A DNA stretch of 29,657 nt from Chara braunii. Its lineage: Eukaryota > Streptophyta > Charophyceae > Charales > Characeae. The notes under the pieces were generated by a model. The model saw nothing but the letters and a program-made list of their open reading frames with translations, did not search any database and had not been told where the DNA came from. A program made the position numbers and the translations under genes. The stretch is taken from contig BFEA01000286.1 in the NCBI GenBank assembly GCA_003427395.1, positions 971,469 to 1,001,125 on the forward strand, in the 5' to 3' direction. Shown in pieces: positions 1 to 9,883 of this stretch (the stretch's first letter is position 1; every line of letters begins with the position of its first letter).

Positions 1-13
1 CACACACAGACAA

Positions 14-59
<46 letters not shown>

Positions 60-99
60 ACACACACATACACACACACACACACATATGCACGCACAA

Positions 100-131
<32 letters not shown>

Positions 132-200
132 GGGGCACTCACACACCTACACACACACATACACACTTGATACTCACACACACTTGCACACACACACACA
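1..200. repeat. CA dinucleotide microsatellite
   Basis: Mostly uninterrupted CA repeats with scattered interruptions (TA, GC and GGGG changes near 85-140). It begins at the window edge, so its true left end is not visible. Open frames across it encode only His/Thr repeats and are not genes. Confidence 0.97.
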
Positions 201-355
201 CTCTACTCTACGACACTCTACGACACTCTACTCTATGTCACTCTACTATACGCCAGTATACTCTTTTCAACTACACAACATTTTACTCTATGACACTCTA
301 CTCTACGACTTTCTACTCTACGACACTGCTGTACGTACTCTACCCTACTTTACGA
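201..355. repeat. 10-bp minisatellite (CTCTACGACA-like)
   Basis: Units related to CTCTACGACA follow one another in 10-bp register from 201, become irregular around 260-280, and resume at 285-325. Variants include CTCTACTCTA and CTCTATGTCA. It directly abuts the CA tract and is followed by two T-runs (about 357-363 and 373-389). Non-coding simple repeat. Confidence 0.8.
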
Positions 356-589
356 CTTTTTTTTCAACGATACTTTTTTTTTTTTTTTCTGATGCCCCAA
401 TCTATTCGTGGGGAGCAACACGGCTGGGAACCGGGCCCAACGTCCCTTATCAGAATACAAGGATGAGCTACCGGGGCCATTACTCGGCTTCGGCTAAGAA
501 CAATTGAAGAAAAAGAAAACTCAGAAACATTCATAAATTGTGTGTCAGCAAGCCTCCCAACCACGAATCAGATAGGTGAAACCTATTCA

Positions 590-850
590 ATCCACCTTCG
601 ACCATCTCCAGCATGGCCATTTTCAACACCGACCGAAGCTCTTCCAGGCCTCATGCTCTCATCAAGCTGGGTTACAGAGTTGCACCACCTTGCTCCAGCA
701 CCGGTCAGCATTGCTTCAGTTACGATCCCCAATGACCACTGAGACTGCCCCCGCAAACAACCAGATCTCTCCACCAGGCCTCACGCCCCCACTAAGCTAG
801 GTCACAGAGTTGCGCCACCTGGGTCCGACTCCGGCCATCGTTGCTCCAGC
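590..850 (+). repeat. Two-unit tandem repeat, period about 130 bp
   Basis: CAGGCCTCATGCTC at 645 recurs as CAGGCCTCACGCCC at 775. The following CACAGAGTTGC(A/G)CCACC and CCAGCA/CCGGT words recur in the same order, giving a period of about 130 bp. A partial third unit (TTGCTCCAGCATCGG, TTTTCAACCACC) runs to the border of the long repeat at 898. No coding signal seen. Confidence 0.7.
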
Positions 851-1711
851 ATCGGTCTTCAAGGGCCACCGAATTTTCAACCACCCTACGCAGGATCATA
901 AGTGTCTGATAATATATTTCCGCTGAAATAATCTTGATTTTTGCTAACTTTAAAGTCCAGAAAGTCAAATATGATGACTAGACATGGTCAATAAACAGGG
1001 CGATTATTGGAGCGTTGCAAGAGTTCAGGAGGAACTCTGGAGGCAGGGAACCATGAGGTATGCATGACTTATTTTTTCCCCATACACCTATACAAACTAC
1101 AACCTTCTATTCGACTGCATGTATGGATGTATGATATAGTGTTTATGATTTCCTCTTGGCTAAATAGTCAAGAAGAGAACGATAATATATGATTGAAGTA
1201 AGAATCCTGTCCGATCAAAGGAAGGAACCTAAATTGACAAAAAAAGAACATAGACTGTCTAAATTGGAAAAGTAAAAGTGGTGCGATAGAGACTCCTTTG
1301 CGAGTTGTCTCGCTGGTTGTGTATGCTCCAATTCAACCCATGACAAACGGTGGGGTACTCATATGTGAGTTACCCTATGTTTGTTGGATCGATTGCTATC
1401 CTGAAGGGATATTTGTTTAACATTTAGAAACGGTAGAAGGAAACTTTTATGTGTGTTGCTTTGTAAACCTCTCGAACTAGTCTCAAAAGATGGTGGAATA
1501 CTCATGTGTGGGTGTGACGCTTGCCATTTGAGACTCAGATGAGTAATACAATTAAAAGGCAGCAAGGTACTTTTGTGCATGCCGCTTTACCACCTTTATT
1601 AACTAGGGATCTGCTTGATGTTGAAAGCTGGGAAAATAATTTTGTATAATCTATTTCACCTCCCGCATGAACTAATATGATAGCAATGACGTATACTAAA
1701 CAAACACGTAC

Positions 1712-1757
1712 GACAAGAGAAGTAGGGAAACTTGTAAGAATCGTAATGCCGCTTGTC
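1712..1757 (+). other. Stem-loop, GACAAG/CTTGTC
   Basis: GACAAG (1712-1717) pairs with CTTGTC (1752-1757). The copy 2 counterpart at 16892-16937 keeps GACAA/TTGTC and has a better inner stem (GACT/AGTC). Confidence 0.6.
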
Positions 1758-1790
1758 TTAAATTTACGCTTAATATGATAGGCGAACGAT

Positions 1791-1818
1791 TAAAATAACT
1801 TCGACAAAAGTTATTTTA
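1791..1818 (+). other. Stem-loop with perfect 11-bp stem
   Basis: TAAAATAACTT (1791-1801) pairs perfectly with AAGTTATTTTA (1808-1818) around a 6-nt loop. Copy 2 keeps an 8-bp version, TAAAATAA/TTATTTTA, at 16971-16998. Confidence 0.75.
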
Positions 1819-2634
1819 CTGGTCACCTACGAATCGACCAAGCAATAGGAAGTTTCTGTGTAAATCTTCAAGTACTTGTTTGGTTTACGATTGACTAACT
1901 CAGAAAAAAGGTAGAGCGCAGAAGATTGAGCAATAATAGGCTGCTCATGTATGAAATCTGCTTATTTGTTTAGGTGTGACTAATGATTTGGTTAATTACT
2001 AACAATTTATTTATCCGATACTAAGCCAAGGGATGGGGGATTCTAATAATGACATTTCTTATTGTTATCTGTTCAAGAAAGTTCGGTCTGATTCAAGTTG
2101 TAGTAGGGAGCTCATATGATGGTCATCATATTACACACTTGAATCTAAAACTAGCTAATGACCTACGAGTAGTGGGGAGTCACTTTGCAACTCATAGTCA
2201 CTTTGCAACTCATTCTCAAATAACTTACTTACCGTCAGATAGTCCAATCACTCAACAGGTAGTAGGAAGACTCCTTTAGGGGTCATCTTATTACTTGTTT
2301 GAAAAACTGATTATTATTTCCCCGAGAAGTAACATGGGGCTTTTGTGAGGGTCATCCTATTACTTGCTTGATTCCACATTAATTGGCAAAAGTATGATAC
2401 TCTTATAGAAGTATCATAACATTTGTCTTCCGTTCAAACTAATAGGATCTCATATCGGTTGACTTCAAAAGAGCAGTAGAATACCCTTGTGCAAATCATC
2501 TTGTTGCGCTCTTGAAGCATACCACGCATTAGTCGAGTGGTAGTAGGGGGCTCTTGTGTAGGTCACCTATTACTAACTTGAGACGCGTACTAACCTTTGA
2601 GGGAGGATAAAATTCAGGTTTTTCTAGATGATGA

Positions 2635-2687
2635 TTAAAACAAATAGCGGGATGCTCCGGTAGGAGTCTCTCAACTATTTGTTTTAA
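2635..2687 (+). other. Stem-loop with perfect 13-bp outer stem
   Basis: TTAAAACAAATAG (2635-2647) is the exact complement of CTATTTGTTTTAA (2675-2687). Inside, CTCC/GGAG can form an inner stem around GGTA. Copy 2 (17807-17859) preserves the outer stem with one A-to-G change that converts an A-T pair into a G-T wobble. Confidence 0.85.
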
Positions 2688-2690
2688 GTC

Positions 2691-2727
2691 AGTAGAAGGA
2701 TACTCCTGTATGAGCTATCCGACTACT
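2691..2727 (+). other. Archetypal array stem-loop (AGTAG / GGATA / CTC)
   Basis: AGTAG (2691-2695) pairs with CTACT (2723-2727), GGATA (2698-2702) with TATCC (2716-2720), and CTC (2703-2705) with GAG (2712-2714), leaving a CTGTAT loop. The duplicate at about 3356-3392 keeps the two inner stems but has lost part of the outer one. Copy 2 (17863-17899) keeps the outer stem. Confidence 0.8.
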
Positions 2728-3455
2728 TAGAACGGATCTTGTGTATTTTTTCTTACCGATCGTTTGTAATTGTATTGAATGTAATTGGAAAGGTGACCTA
2801 GTCCTCCTGTGCGAATTACTGGACTACCTACTTGATTAACAGATTGATTGAAATTGATAAAGTAGCAGAATATCCATTTGTGAATTGATCTACCACTCAC
2901 CCATGTCAGGACAAAAGAGAAGAGAAAGAGAAAGACAATGCTCCGGTTGAAGCGAGGCCTCACGTATTAAAAAAAAATTAAAAAATTACGTCGTGAGAAA
3001 GATAATAAAAAGGTTAGGAGTGCATATCCGTTCATAGCTTACAGAAGGAAAACAATTATGTGCTTATTCCAAAAGAGAGAATACGAGAGGACTGAGACTA
3101 AAGGAAATATGAGTTTCCTTGAAAACGACTTAGGAAACGGGCATGTAACTCATTGAGAGAAAGGAGAAAGAGACAAACGATGTATGGGGGGTTGTAAGAG
3201 TAGAGCTATGGGTTAGACTTTGACATGTCGATCCAAAGTTAAAAGTTTTTTATTTGAGGGTTCAACCTTGTGTGATTTACTGCAATTAAAGGAGAGGGTC
3301 TACGAAAACGACCCAGTTTTGTGTTATCTTTCGATAAAGGTATTTGTTTTAAGTCAGCAGAAGGATACTCTTGTATGAGCTATCCATCTACTTCAAACGG
3401 ATCTTGTGTATTTTCTCTTACTGACCGTTTGTAATTGTATTGAATGAAGTTGAAA

Positions 3456-3494
3456 AGGTGGTCAAATACCCCTGTGCGAATTATTCGACTACCT
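3456..3494 (+). other. Stem-loop, AGGTGGTC/GACTACCT
   Basis: Eight-pair outer stem with one G-T wobble: 3456-3463 with 3487-3494. The copy 2 counterpart at 17963-18001 is the same. Unit 1 (2791-2829) instead pairs TAGTCC with GGACTA, so the pairing partner shifted while a hairpin remained. Confidence 0.7.
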
Positions 3495-3527
3495 GTTTGA
3501 TTAATAAATTTATTGAAATTTGATGAA

Positions 3528-3562
3528 GTAGCAGAAGATTCATGTGTGAATCGATCTACTAC
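3528..3562 (+). other. Stem-loop, GTAG-AGA-GATTC / GAATC-TCT-CTAC
   Basis: Three consecutive stems: GTAG (3528-3531) with CTAC (3559-3562), AGA (3533-3535) with TCT (3555-3557), and GATTC (3537-3541) with GAATC (3548-3552), around an ATGTGT loop. Confidence 0.75.
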
Positions 3563-4844
3563 TCACGCATGACAGGAAAAAAAAGAAGAGAAAGGGAAAA
3601 ACAATGCTCTGGTTGGAGATAGGTCTCATGTATCTATAAAAGAACGAGGATAAAAATTAGGTTATGAAATACATACCAAGAAGGATAAAAGTCCATATCC
3701 GTTCATAGCTTACAAATGGGAAAAAACAATGTTTGATGAACTAATCTCAACTACGTGAACACCAAAGGGTGTGCTTATTCCAAAAAAGACAAGATGAGAG
3801 AACTGAAAGTAGATAAAATATGAATTTCCTTGAAAATGACTTAGGACATGGAAATAAAACTCCTTGAGAGAAAGAAAAAAGGGACAAACGACGTATGAGG
3901 GGTTGTAAGAGTAGAGCTATGGATTAGACTTTGGAATGTCGATCCCAGAGCTAAGAGTCCTTATCTGAGGTCTCGATCCTTAGATATCGATAAGTGGAAA
4001 CAAGTGAGAATATTGAATCATCTTTGTCGATTTGTGTGTGTGCAAATCTTTGTTTGATCTACTGCAATTAACGAAGAGGGTCTATCAAAATGACCGAGTT
4101 TTTTGTTATCTCTTGATAACAGGTTGGTTGTTGTCGATTTCACTATTCCCCCTTGACTTGATACCCACATCCAAAGACAAACCCTGTAGTCAGTAAAACT
4201 GTCATCTGTGGTCATTTGCCTGAATGGTTCTAGTTACTCTCAAGGGTCATTCGAAGAAATATGAGAGTGTTGGGCTTGATACGTCTCATGAAAGATAGGG
4301 TTGTCGTATATGGTTTAGGAAGTGAGGGACAATCTCAATGGTGTGGATTGATAGTTAAAGTTGTTAGTGCATGGCATGTGAACTGTCTTTGCATATTTTG
4401 TGCAGGTCTGTCTTGTGTGTTATTTTTTATTGAACTTAGTTTGATCTCATGAAGAGTCTCGGACGCACCGCACTTGTGAAAGTGGGAAGGGTTCTCGTCG
4501 GTAATAGCGTCATACTTATTATTTGTCTTATGAAACCTTTATATTTATCTCATATTCAGTAAATCATAATCTAAGGAGAGTAGAATACCCTTGGTAGAAA
4601 GATGGTTCGATTGATACTTTGTTGTCTTTGTCAAGAGAAATAATATACTGTAGGTTGTTCATCAAGGTACGAGCATGTTTTATCTCCAGGCATAACACTT
4701 TATTTCACTTTTTGATTCAGAAGCGGAAATAAACAGCCCTTTGAAGTTCGACCAGAAAATTTAAAAGTCCAGGCTAGGGGAATCAACATCTCGAGTCTGA
4801 CTTGTCTAACGGGTTAGTCCTAGGTGTCTTACTGCTCGTACCCC

Positions 4845-5144
4845 ATTCCTATGTTGCGACGATCGAACAAATGCCCTTGGTCGGCCAACCTCTACGAAGA
4901 CAACTAAAAGTCTCCGCATGTGGGACGGTAGCTCAACAAGGATACGCATACCTAAGAGTGGTGACAACCCCTTAGATAGAGGTAAGTTTACCTCATGAAA
5001 CCCTGACCTGTCGTGGGGTGTCGTGAGGGGTATAGACGGCGCGCACGGTTGATGTGGTGCCTGATTCTTTTCACTCAGAGAAAATCCTGCGCGACACGAC
5101 CGTGAGGTTCCACGCTCGCAGCAGCGTACGAGGTCGTCATGCAC
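4845..5144 (+). repeat. Terminal module, copy A (about 250-300 bp, contains an A-box-like motif)
   Basis: This right-hand end of the long repeat also exists as 19305-19608 (copy B), 20791-21030 (copy C, without the rest of the long repeat) and 21781-22070 (copy D, minus strand). Shared words in order are ATGCCCT, CCTCT.CGA, CGG-TAGCTC, GGATACGC, TGGTGACAAC, GAGGTAAG, CTGTC and GGCGCAC, plus GTGACACGAC in A, B and D. TAGCTCAACAAGG at 4929 resembles the tRNA/RNA polymerase III A box (TRGYNNARNNGG), but there is no B box at tRNA spacing. A tRNA-derived SINE is possible but unproven. No frame is conserved across the copies. Confidence 0.7.
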
Positions 5145-8100
5145 GACAGGTGACGTCGTTACCGGGGACTATCGATTGCCTATCGAGGTCCTATGTGAGG
5201 AGTCATCGGTCTGGTTAATTGAAGCCATAGCAAAACGACAAATGAAAGATAAGAGTACTATATAGCTTCCACTAGTTTGTAAAAAAACTACTAAGGATCA
5301 TTATTGACCTATTGATACAACCTTCTGTCTAAGGAAGTCTTTTAAGACAAAACGAGTACAAGTTGAAGTATCTCGCCTATCATTTCTACGAGCCTTAATC
5401 TGCACTTTTATCACTCCCCGAGGTAGGTAGTTGCTCCTTTCTTTGTTCGTGAGGGAACATACAAGATAGCAACTAAGGATCACAGAATCTTTCATAAAGC
5501 AGGGACGATAGGGATCACAGAGGAGCCGATGAACACGATAGGATTTGAATAGCCTCGTCAAATCTGTCCAAGAGGTTTCTACTACAATATTCCCTTCTGA
5601 TTGTAATATTTTCTAACCTTGCGATAACCACATACTCCTACTTTTTAATGTTATTATTAAAGACGCATTGGATAAACTAAATAGCTTGATAGCTTATACT
5701 ACGCTGCCATTTTTAGATCCCCTCGTGTCAATATGTATCCCCAGTCATAGGCGTTGCCTTAATTACGAGGTAAATAGGCACCTAGGATATTACTCTAGGT
5801 ACTACACCCCTTCAGCCATGCCGTGCGGGACGGAACTAGAAGAGGGAGATGTGAACGACAGGGGAAAACTACATAAAAGCCTATTGATTTGACTAGGGAA
5901 AGAGAAGAGCGGGAGGAAGAGGAGGAGGAGGAAGAGAGATGGGGCGAGGAGAGATTGTGCTGACACCGGGAAGATTCGCTCGAGCGCACCCCATGTTTTA
6001 GGTGGATGGCTTATTACTCTTATAAATACAAGCAACAGTACGGTGTTCCACCCCCCCATTTCGAGTCGCCTCCACGTACTTATTCGATGACATACACTTC
6101 CCCCTCTTCTTCCATGGTATGTCGTCTCCTGCAATTAACTGTCATTCCTCAGTCGCCTCGACCGACTCTTCCGCCGCCTTGGTATATGCCTGACCCTCTC
6201 ATAGTGTCTCAGGCTACATCAGCGGATCATCGATTATGTATCCCCTTGACACTATTCTTCGTTTGTCAAATTGAATTATGAGGGTTGATTTCATACATGT
6301 TATACAAAGAGATTATTTAAGAATGTTATCACTTGTCTATGTCGTCAGACATAAACACCTTCAAGGAAGAGTAGATCACGAGGACTTCAATACTTCTCCC
6401 TTTGTCAGCAGCGGTACTCATACCCGAGGAGATTTCCGTTTAAGAAGAGAGAGAGAAGATGATAAAAGTTGTTGGCACCATCTCATAGATGACCATTCTG
6501 AATAGACATGAGGAGATCCCCGTGAGTTTTTATCTTATATATGTGTATTATTCTCATCTGTTCAAGATATAAGTATCAATAAAACTATTGTGGTAAGAGG
6601 ATAAGGGATGAGTTATAGTACATGCTAATAAGTCAGAAACATACCTGGAATACAAGGAGGTCCAAATGTGAATAGTATCAGTAAGGACCCTTATTTGCTA
6701 TGAGTTCTTAATAAAAGTTCAGTTTAAAAAAATAGTCAATGTGGGTTAAGTTCGTCCTTGGAAGAATTTTAGAGGTTGGTTTCATCTATAAGGGTGAAGC
6801 AGTGAGGCTTGGTCCTTGATCGAGGCTCGAGAGTCTAAGATGTTAACCATTTTAATGGATTACACTACCCCTTGACACAATATACTCTTGCCAAAGCCAG
6901 GGGAGTACAATGTAGTACGCTCTTTATTTTTGTATGTGAAAATATTTATTGTTTCAAATTTTATTGATTACAATATGACTGTTATCTATCGTAACAGTTA
7001 CCATAAGTTTCTCGTCATCACTATGCATACATATGTCAGTTAAACTTGTTTTTTCGTTTGCTAATACTATTTACTTACTCAATTATTATAAGTATTGATT
7101 ACTGTGTTCACTATAACAGTACATCCATACTATACGTAATAGTCATTATGCAAATTTATGACATTCGATGTTCAAAAATTCCAAATGCATTATTAACACA
7201 GTATATTATCACTTGTTTTTTTAATGATCTTAGACGTTGAAAATTAACAATGTTTGTGAGGTATGATTTGAAAATTACATTTTATGAAGAATATTGTAGA
7301 AATAAGAGATTTTGTAACAGTGATGAGAGTTGTTTGCTGAACGTTTTCCTGTATGAGAAGGATCTGGGGGCATCTGAAACATACCAAAGAAAGGATAAGA
7401 TTCCAGTTATTTAAGTAGTTGAGGCTTAAAATGGGGGATTAGGAAAGGATTGCGTCTAGCTAGTGCATGAACGACACTTTTTTTTCTTTCTATTGAGTTT
7501 CATAATAAGACTCTAATATTCTTTTCTTTAGATGAGACATTGTGCTCTAGTAGTCGATATGTGAGGCGAAATTTGTGGCGTGTTTGTTATTTATTTCCCC
7601 TTAAATGCAATGTTGTACTTTAGTAAATAGGAAATATGAGAGTTCATATTGTGTGTACTCTGTTATTCTTACTTGTTAGATTTATGAGATTTCGTTATCT
7701 CTTTTATACTTTCTGACTCGAGAGTTGTACTTTAGCGATTGAGGATATGAGAGGCATGTAACTCGAGTTTCATACTTTATTTTTTTTTTTATTTTTTTAA
7801 AGGGAAGGTTATATTTAATATTCAACTGTTCTTTTTCTTCAAAGTCATATTTCGATTCTAGTTATGGGGTATGCCAGCAATGAGCACTATCAATTTCACA
7901 ATTGAGTTGGTCCAGTCTATGGTTTTGATTGATGACGTATGTATCTTGGATGTGTATGCAAACTGTGTTATCGAGTATTGAACCAGGATGCTAAAAAAAA
8001 CGCCTACGAGTTCAAAAAAAATACAATTGGAATGTGACATGTACAATCTAAAAGTGCTTTGAGATGAGGGTATTTTTTTTATGCTTTGTTTTATTTGATT

Positions 8101-8239
8101 ATTATTGAAAAATAACCCTAAATGAGGGTGTGTAAAAGATAAATTTTTGAGGCATTTGAAAAACCCTGCGAGTAAGGAAAATGTATGTTATGAATGAAAT
8201 TGATGTTTTTTTCTACTTTATAATAAAACTAGGAGTCAA
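5145..8239. other. No recognised gene; AT-rich single-copy-looking DNA
   Basis: Nothing here resembles a known gene or repeats elsewhere in the window. There is a purine-rich patch (GGAGGAGGAGGAAG-like) near 5893-5955. From about 6900 to 8240 the DNA becomes very AT-rich, with T-runs and A-runs (7779-7799, 8067-8075). Open frames of 60-110 codons occur on both strands around 5800-6500, but they overlap each other antisense and lack domains. Confidence 0.7.
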
Positions 8240-8267
8240 AATATATATATATATATATATATATATT
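8240..8267. repeat. AT dinucleotide microsatellite
   Basis: About 13 uninterrupted AT units, a self-complementary tract able to extrude as a cruciform. Confidence 0.97.
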
Positions 8268-9280
8268 TTGTGGATATTTTGATTGGTTTTCCTATTGGTA
8301 AAAAATCCCCGAGATGTGTGTCTGTCCAACCCGTAATCGAGGTCTGGCAGATACGACCCCTAAATGACACTTATACGATGTTCCTCGATCAACCACTAAG
8401 TGACGATACAACAGTCATGATAAATCATTCTTATTGGTGATTTTTTTTTAATGTATACATTCAATAAGGTTCGTTCATCCCCTAAGTGGCAACTGAAGAG
8501 GAGATAAAATTTCTTGTCAAATTGTTTTGGTATATATTTTGAAATGAGTATCATTTATCCACTCTAGGAGATCAGTATGAGGGACTTCACATTACCAAGC
8601 CTATAATGGAAAATTGACATCGTTGGGACGTAACTCCCAGCATGGGCTACTGACCAAGGATAACCAGATGGCGGACCTTTCGATTAAGGCTTGAAACTAA
8701 AATATGAGGGGGGACCTTATTGATAATTGAAATTAGTTCAGTTAGATATCGAAGAGATCAAGAATAAAGTCTAGAAAATTTGATAGGAGGACTTTACCCA
8801 ATATTGCGTAACCAATACGAGTACCACCGTTAAAATAGCAACACGGTGGGTTGTAGTTGCGGTCTGATCAACCGACTGTGGTGCATTGAGGCCGAGGTCG
8901 GCAATCCCCTCGCATTAGACTTTAAGAGGGACGATAAATATTGACTTAGGTTAAGACCTGCGTCCGAAGAGTGAGATTCAATTATGATTTCTGACCCCTC
9001 GGACATCCAACGAGATTCTGACGAATAAAGTTCAAATTTGGGGGAAGGAACTATCATTGTCTTCCTTAGTGATCTCCACAACTATAGTACGGATCCAGTA
9101 TCCCCGCTCGGGTTTATATGGAATAATCTTTCTTTGGTATTATCATTTTTGAATGTATGGGAGACCCATGTTAAAATTCTGGCAGTATGGACGCGACAAG
9201 GAAGGCAGTGAGAGTCTTTAAACTGCAAACTTCATCCAGGGAATCGGATTTTGACAATTTGTTGCGTCAGAAGGTTATTG
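8268..9280. other. No recognised gene
   Basis: Mixed-composition DNA without recognisable coding or RNA features. A minor hairpin TGGG/CCCA lies near 8635-8650. If the Copia-like relic downstream is real, part of this could be decayed upstream pol sequence, but I cannot see any reverse transcriptase motif in it. Confidence 0.5.
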
Positions 9281-9281
9281 T

Positions 9282-9500
9282 TTGCATTTAGGCTTCCCAA
9301 CGACGATGTTGCTCAATAGGATCCGGAAATATTGTCGAAGCAAACATCCTTACAAGGGTATTTGCTCATGGTTTTGCAGTCGTCGCAACATCGACTTCAA
9401 TTACCATGACAAAGTCGGTCTGAACTTAAAAGTGTATGCGTTTTTTGTGCGACACTTTGAAAAGTTTTCCTCAACCATTGAGGCCGGGGCAAATCGGTGA
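9282..9500 (+). pseudogene. Possible relic of Ty1/Copia RNase H C-terminus
   Basis: The translated stretch SRRNIDFNYHDKV (about 9381-9419), followed by NLKVYAFFV, is reminiscent of the late Copia RNase H region, in which a ...KHIDIRYHF...V... segment is followed by a hydrophobic KLVY-like strand. Just upstream, GCTCATGG in another frame recalls the preceding histidine-glycine segment, which implies a frameshift. About 170 bp further on there is a polypurine-like AAGGGGCGAT and then TGTATTAG, the order and spacing expected at the 3' end of a Copia element (RNase H end, polypurine tract, LTR). No reverse transcriptase, integrase or gag domain is visible and the frame begins arbitrarily. The similarity is short and from memory of the family pattern, so this may be chance. 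Confidence 0.3.
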
Positions 9501-9587
9501 GAAAATTTGTTAAGTATGCGTGCACATTATTGTGACACACGCTCTGGTGGTTAGAATCGGTAGTAATACCCTTCGACCGAAAAGATC

Positions 9588-9597
9588 AAGGGGCGAT
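9588..9597 (+). other. Polypurine-tract-like motif
   Basis: AAGGGGCGAT lies immediately before TGTATTAGTG. Copia elements typically end their internal region with a purine tract such as AAGGGGGAGAT next to the LTR's TG. One C interrupts the purine run here. Confidence 0.3.
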
Positions 9598-9883
9598 TGT
9601 ATTAGTGTTATATCAACAAGATTTACGATGTACACTGAAACTTAATTATCAGTACATTAGTCAGGATAAATTAATGTACTCCTTGATCATATGGTCGGAG
9701 CGATTATTAGTGTATGATCATCGGGGTTGAGGTAGCGCCCGGATTGCTAGCGCTTGCTCGAGCGGTATCTATGGACTTACTCGTATGTCGTGAGTGAGGT
9801 TGAGGCTTCTGCTCAGCCTCCCATATGTAGAGAAAGAGTTGCCTCTTAGGCGGTGACTTTCTGTTCATGTGGTCACCCAAACA
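9598..9883 (+). mobile_element. Candidate solo or residual LTR (286 bp)
   Basis: It starts TGTATTAG and ends CCAAACA, so it has the TGT...ACA ends usual for plant LTRs. It is preceded by a polypurine-like tract and followed by ATTGGTGCGTCC, similar to the ATTGGTGC/ATTGGCGCC start of many plant retroelement internal regions. It contains two perfect hairpins (9651-9680 and 9684-9720) and a third, GAGGCT/AGCCTC (9802-9820). No second LTR copy is visible in the window. Both a 3'-type left flank and a 5'-type right flank around one LTR would imply tandem elements or a chance match, which lowers confidence. Confidence 0.3.
9651..9720. other. Two adjacent perfect hairpins
   Basis: AGTACATTA (9651-9659) pairs with TAATGTACT (9672-9680). 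Three bases later TGATCATA (9684-9691) pairs with TATGATCA (9713-9720). Confidence 0.75.

Larger units (their letters stand above)
1279..3562 (+). repeat. Array of serial stem-loops inside long repeat copy 1
   Basis: Successive imperfect palindromes lie about 55-100 bp apart. Clear members are at 1349-1378, 1712-1757, 1791-1818, 2261-2294, 2393-2418, 2469-2513, 2541-2575, 2635-2687, 2691-2727, 2791-2829, 3456-3494 and 3528-3562. The shared plan is a variable outer stem, a short asymmetric loop, an inner stem like CTC/GAG, and a loop like CTGTGT or ATGTGT. The word ACTTG or a variant often follows the right arm. The stems differ between hairpins (for example GACAAG/CTTGTC, AAGAGC/GCTCTT, AGGTGGTC/GACTACCT) but remain self-complementary. 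This could be an ancient tandem repeat of about 75 bp whose fold is conserved better than its sequence. Confidence 0.8.
2676..4122 (+). repeat. Internal tandem duplication in long repeat copy 1
   Basis: Unit 1 runs from TATTTGTTTTAAGTCAG at 2676 to TCGATAAAGG at 3340. Unit 2 restarts abruptly at 3341 with the same words and ends near 4122 at TTGATAACAGG. Copy 2 of the long repeat has this segment once (about 17848-18586). Unit 1 lacks about 70 bp present in unit 2 and copy 2 (the ATATCGATAAGTGG region near 3985). Unit 2 has its own small insertion near 3728-3765. The duplication therefore arose within copy 1 and both units then diverged. Confidence 0.85.
898..5144 (+). repeat. Long interspersed repeat, copy 1 (about 4.2 kb, non-coding)
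   Basis: This stretch aligns collinearly, in the same orientation, with 16076-19608. Both start at ATAAGTGTCTGATAAT and stay recognisable to about GTGAGGTTC plus some 40 bp. In sampled stretches about 80-90% of bases agree by eye, with many small indels. No open frame is shared between the copies, so it is not an obvious autonomous transposon. The left two thirds consist of serial stem-loops (see 1279-3562) and the right end is a module that also occurs alone elsewhere in the window (see 4845-5144). Copy 1 carries an internal tandem duplication that copy 2 lacks. I see no clear LTRs. TATTTCCGCT near the start (about 914) recurs inverted near 4716, which might be a vestige of terminal inversion but could be chance. 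Family unknown to me. Confidence 0.9.

Noticed and set aside
1279-3562. CRISPR array interpretation of the regularly spaced palindromes
   Set aside because: There is no exact direct repeat, spacing is irregular, the rRNA relics point to a eukaryotic nucleus, and variability is in the stems rather than in spacers.
4806-5144. 112-codon minus-strand open frame over the terminal module
   Set aside because: The homologous segments at 19305, 20791 and 21781 do not keep the frame. Similar peptide words arise from DNA-level similarity.
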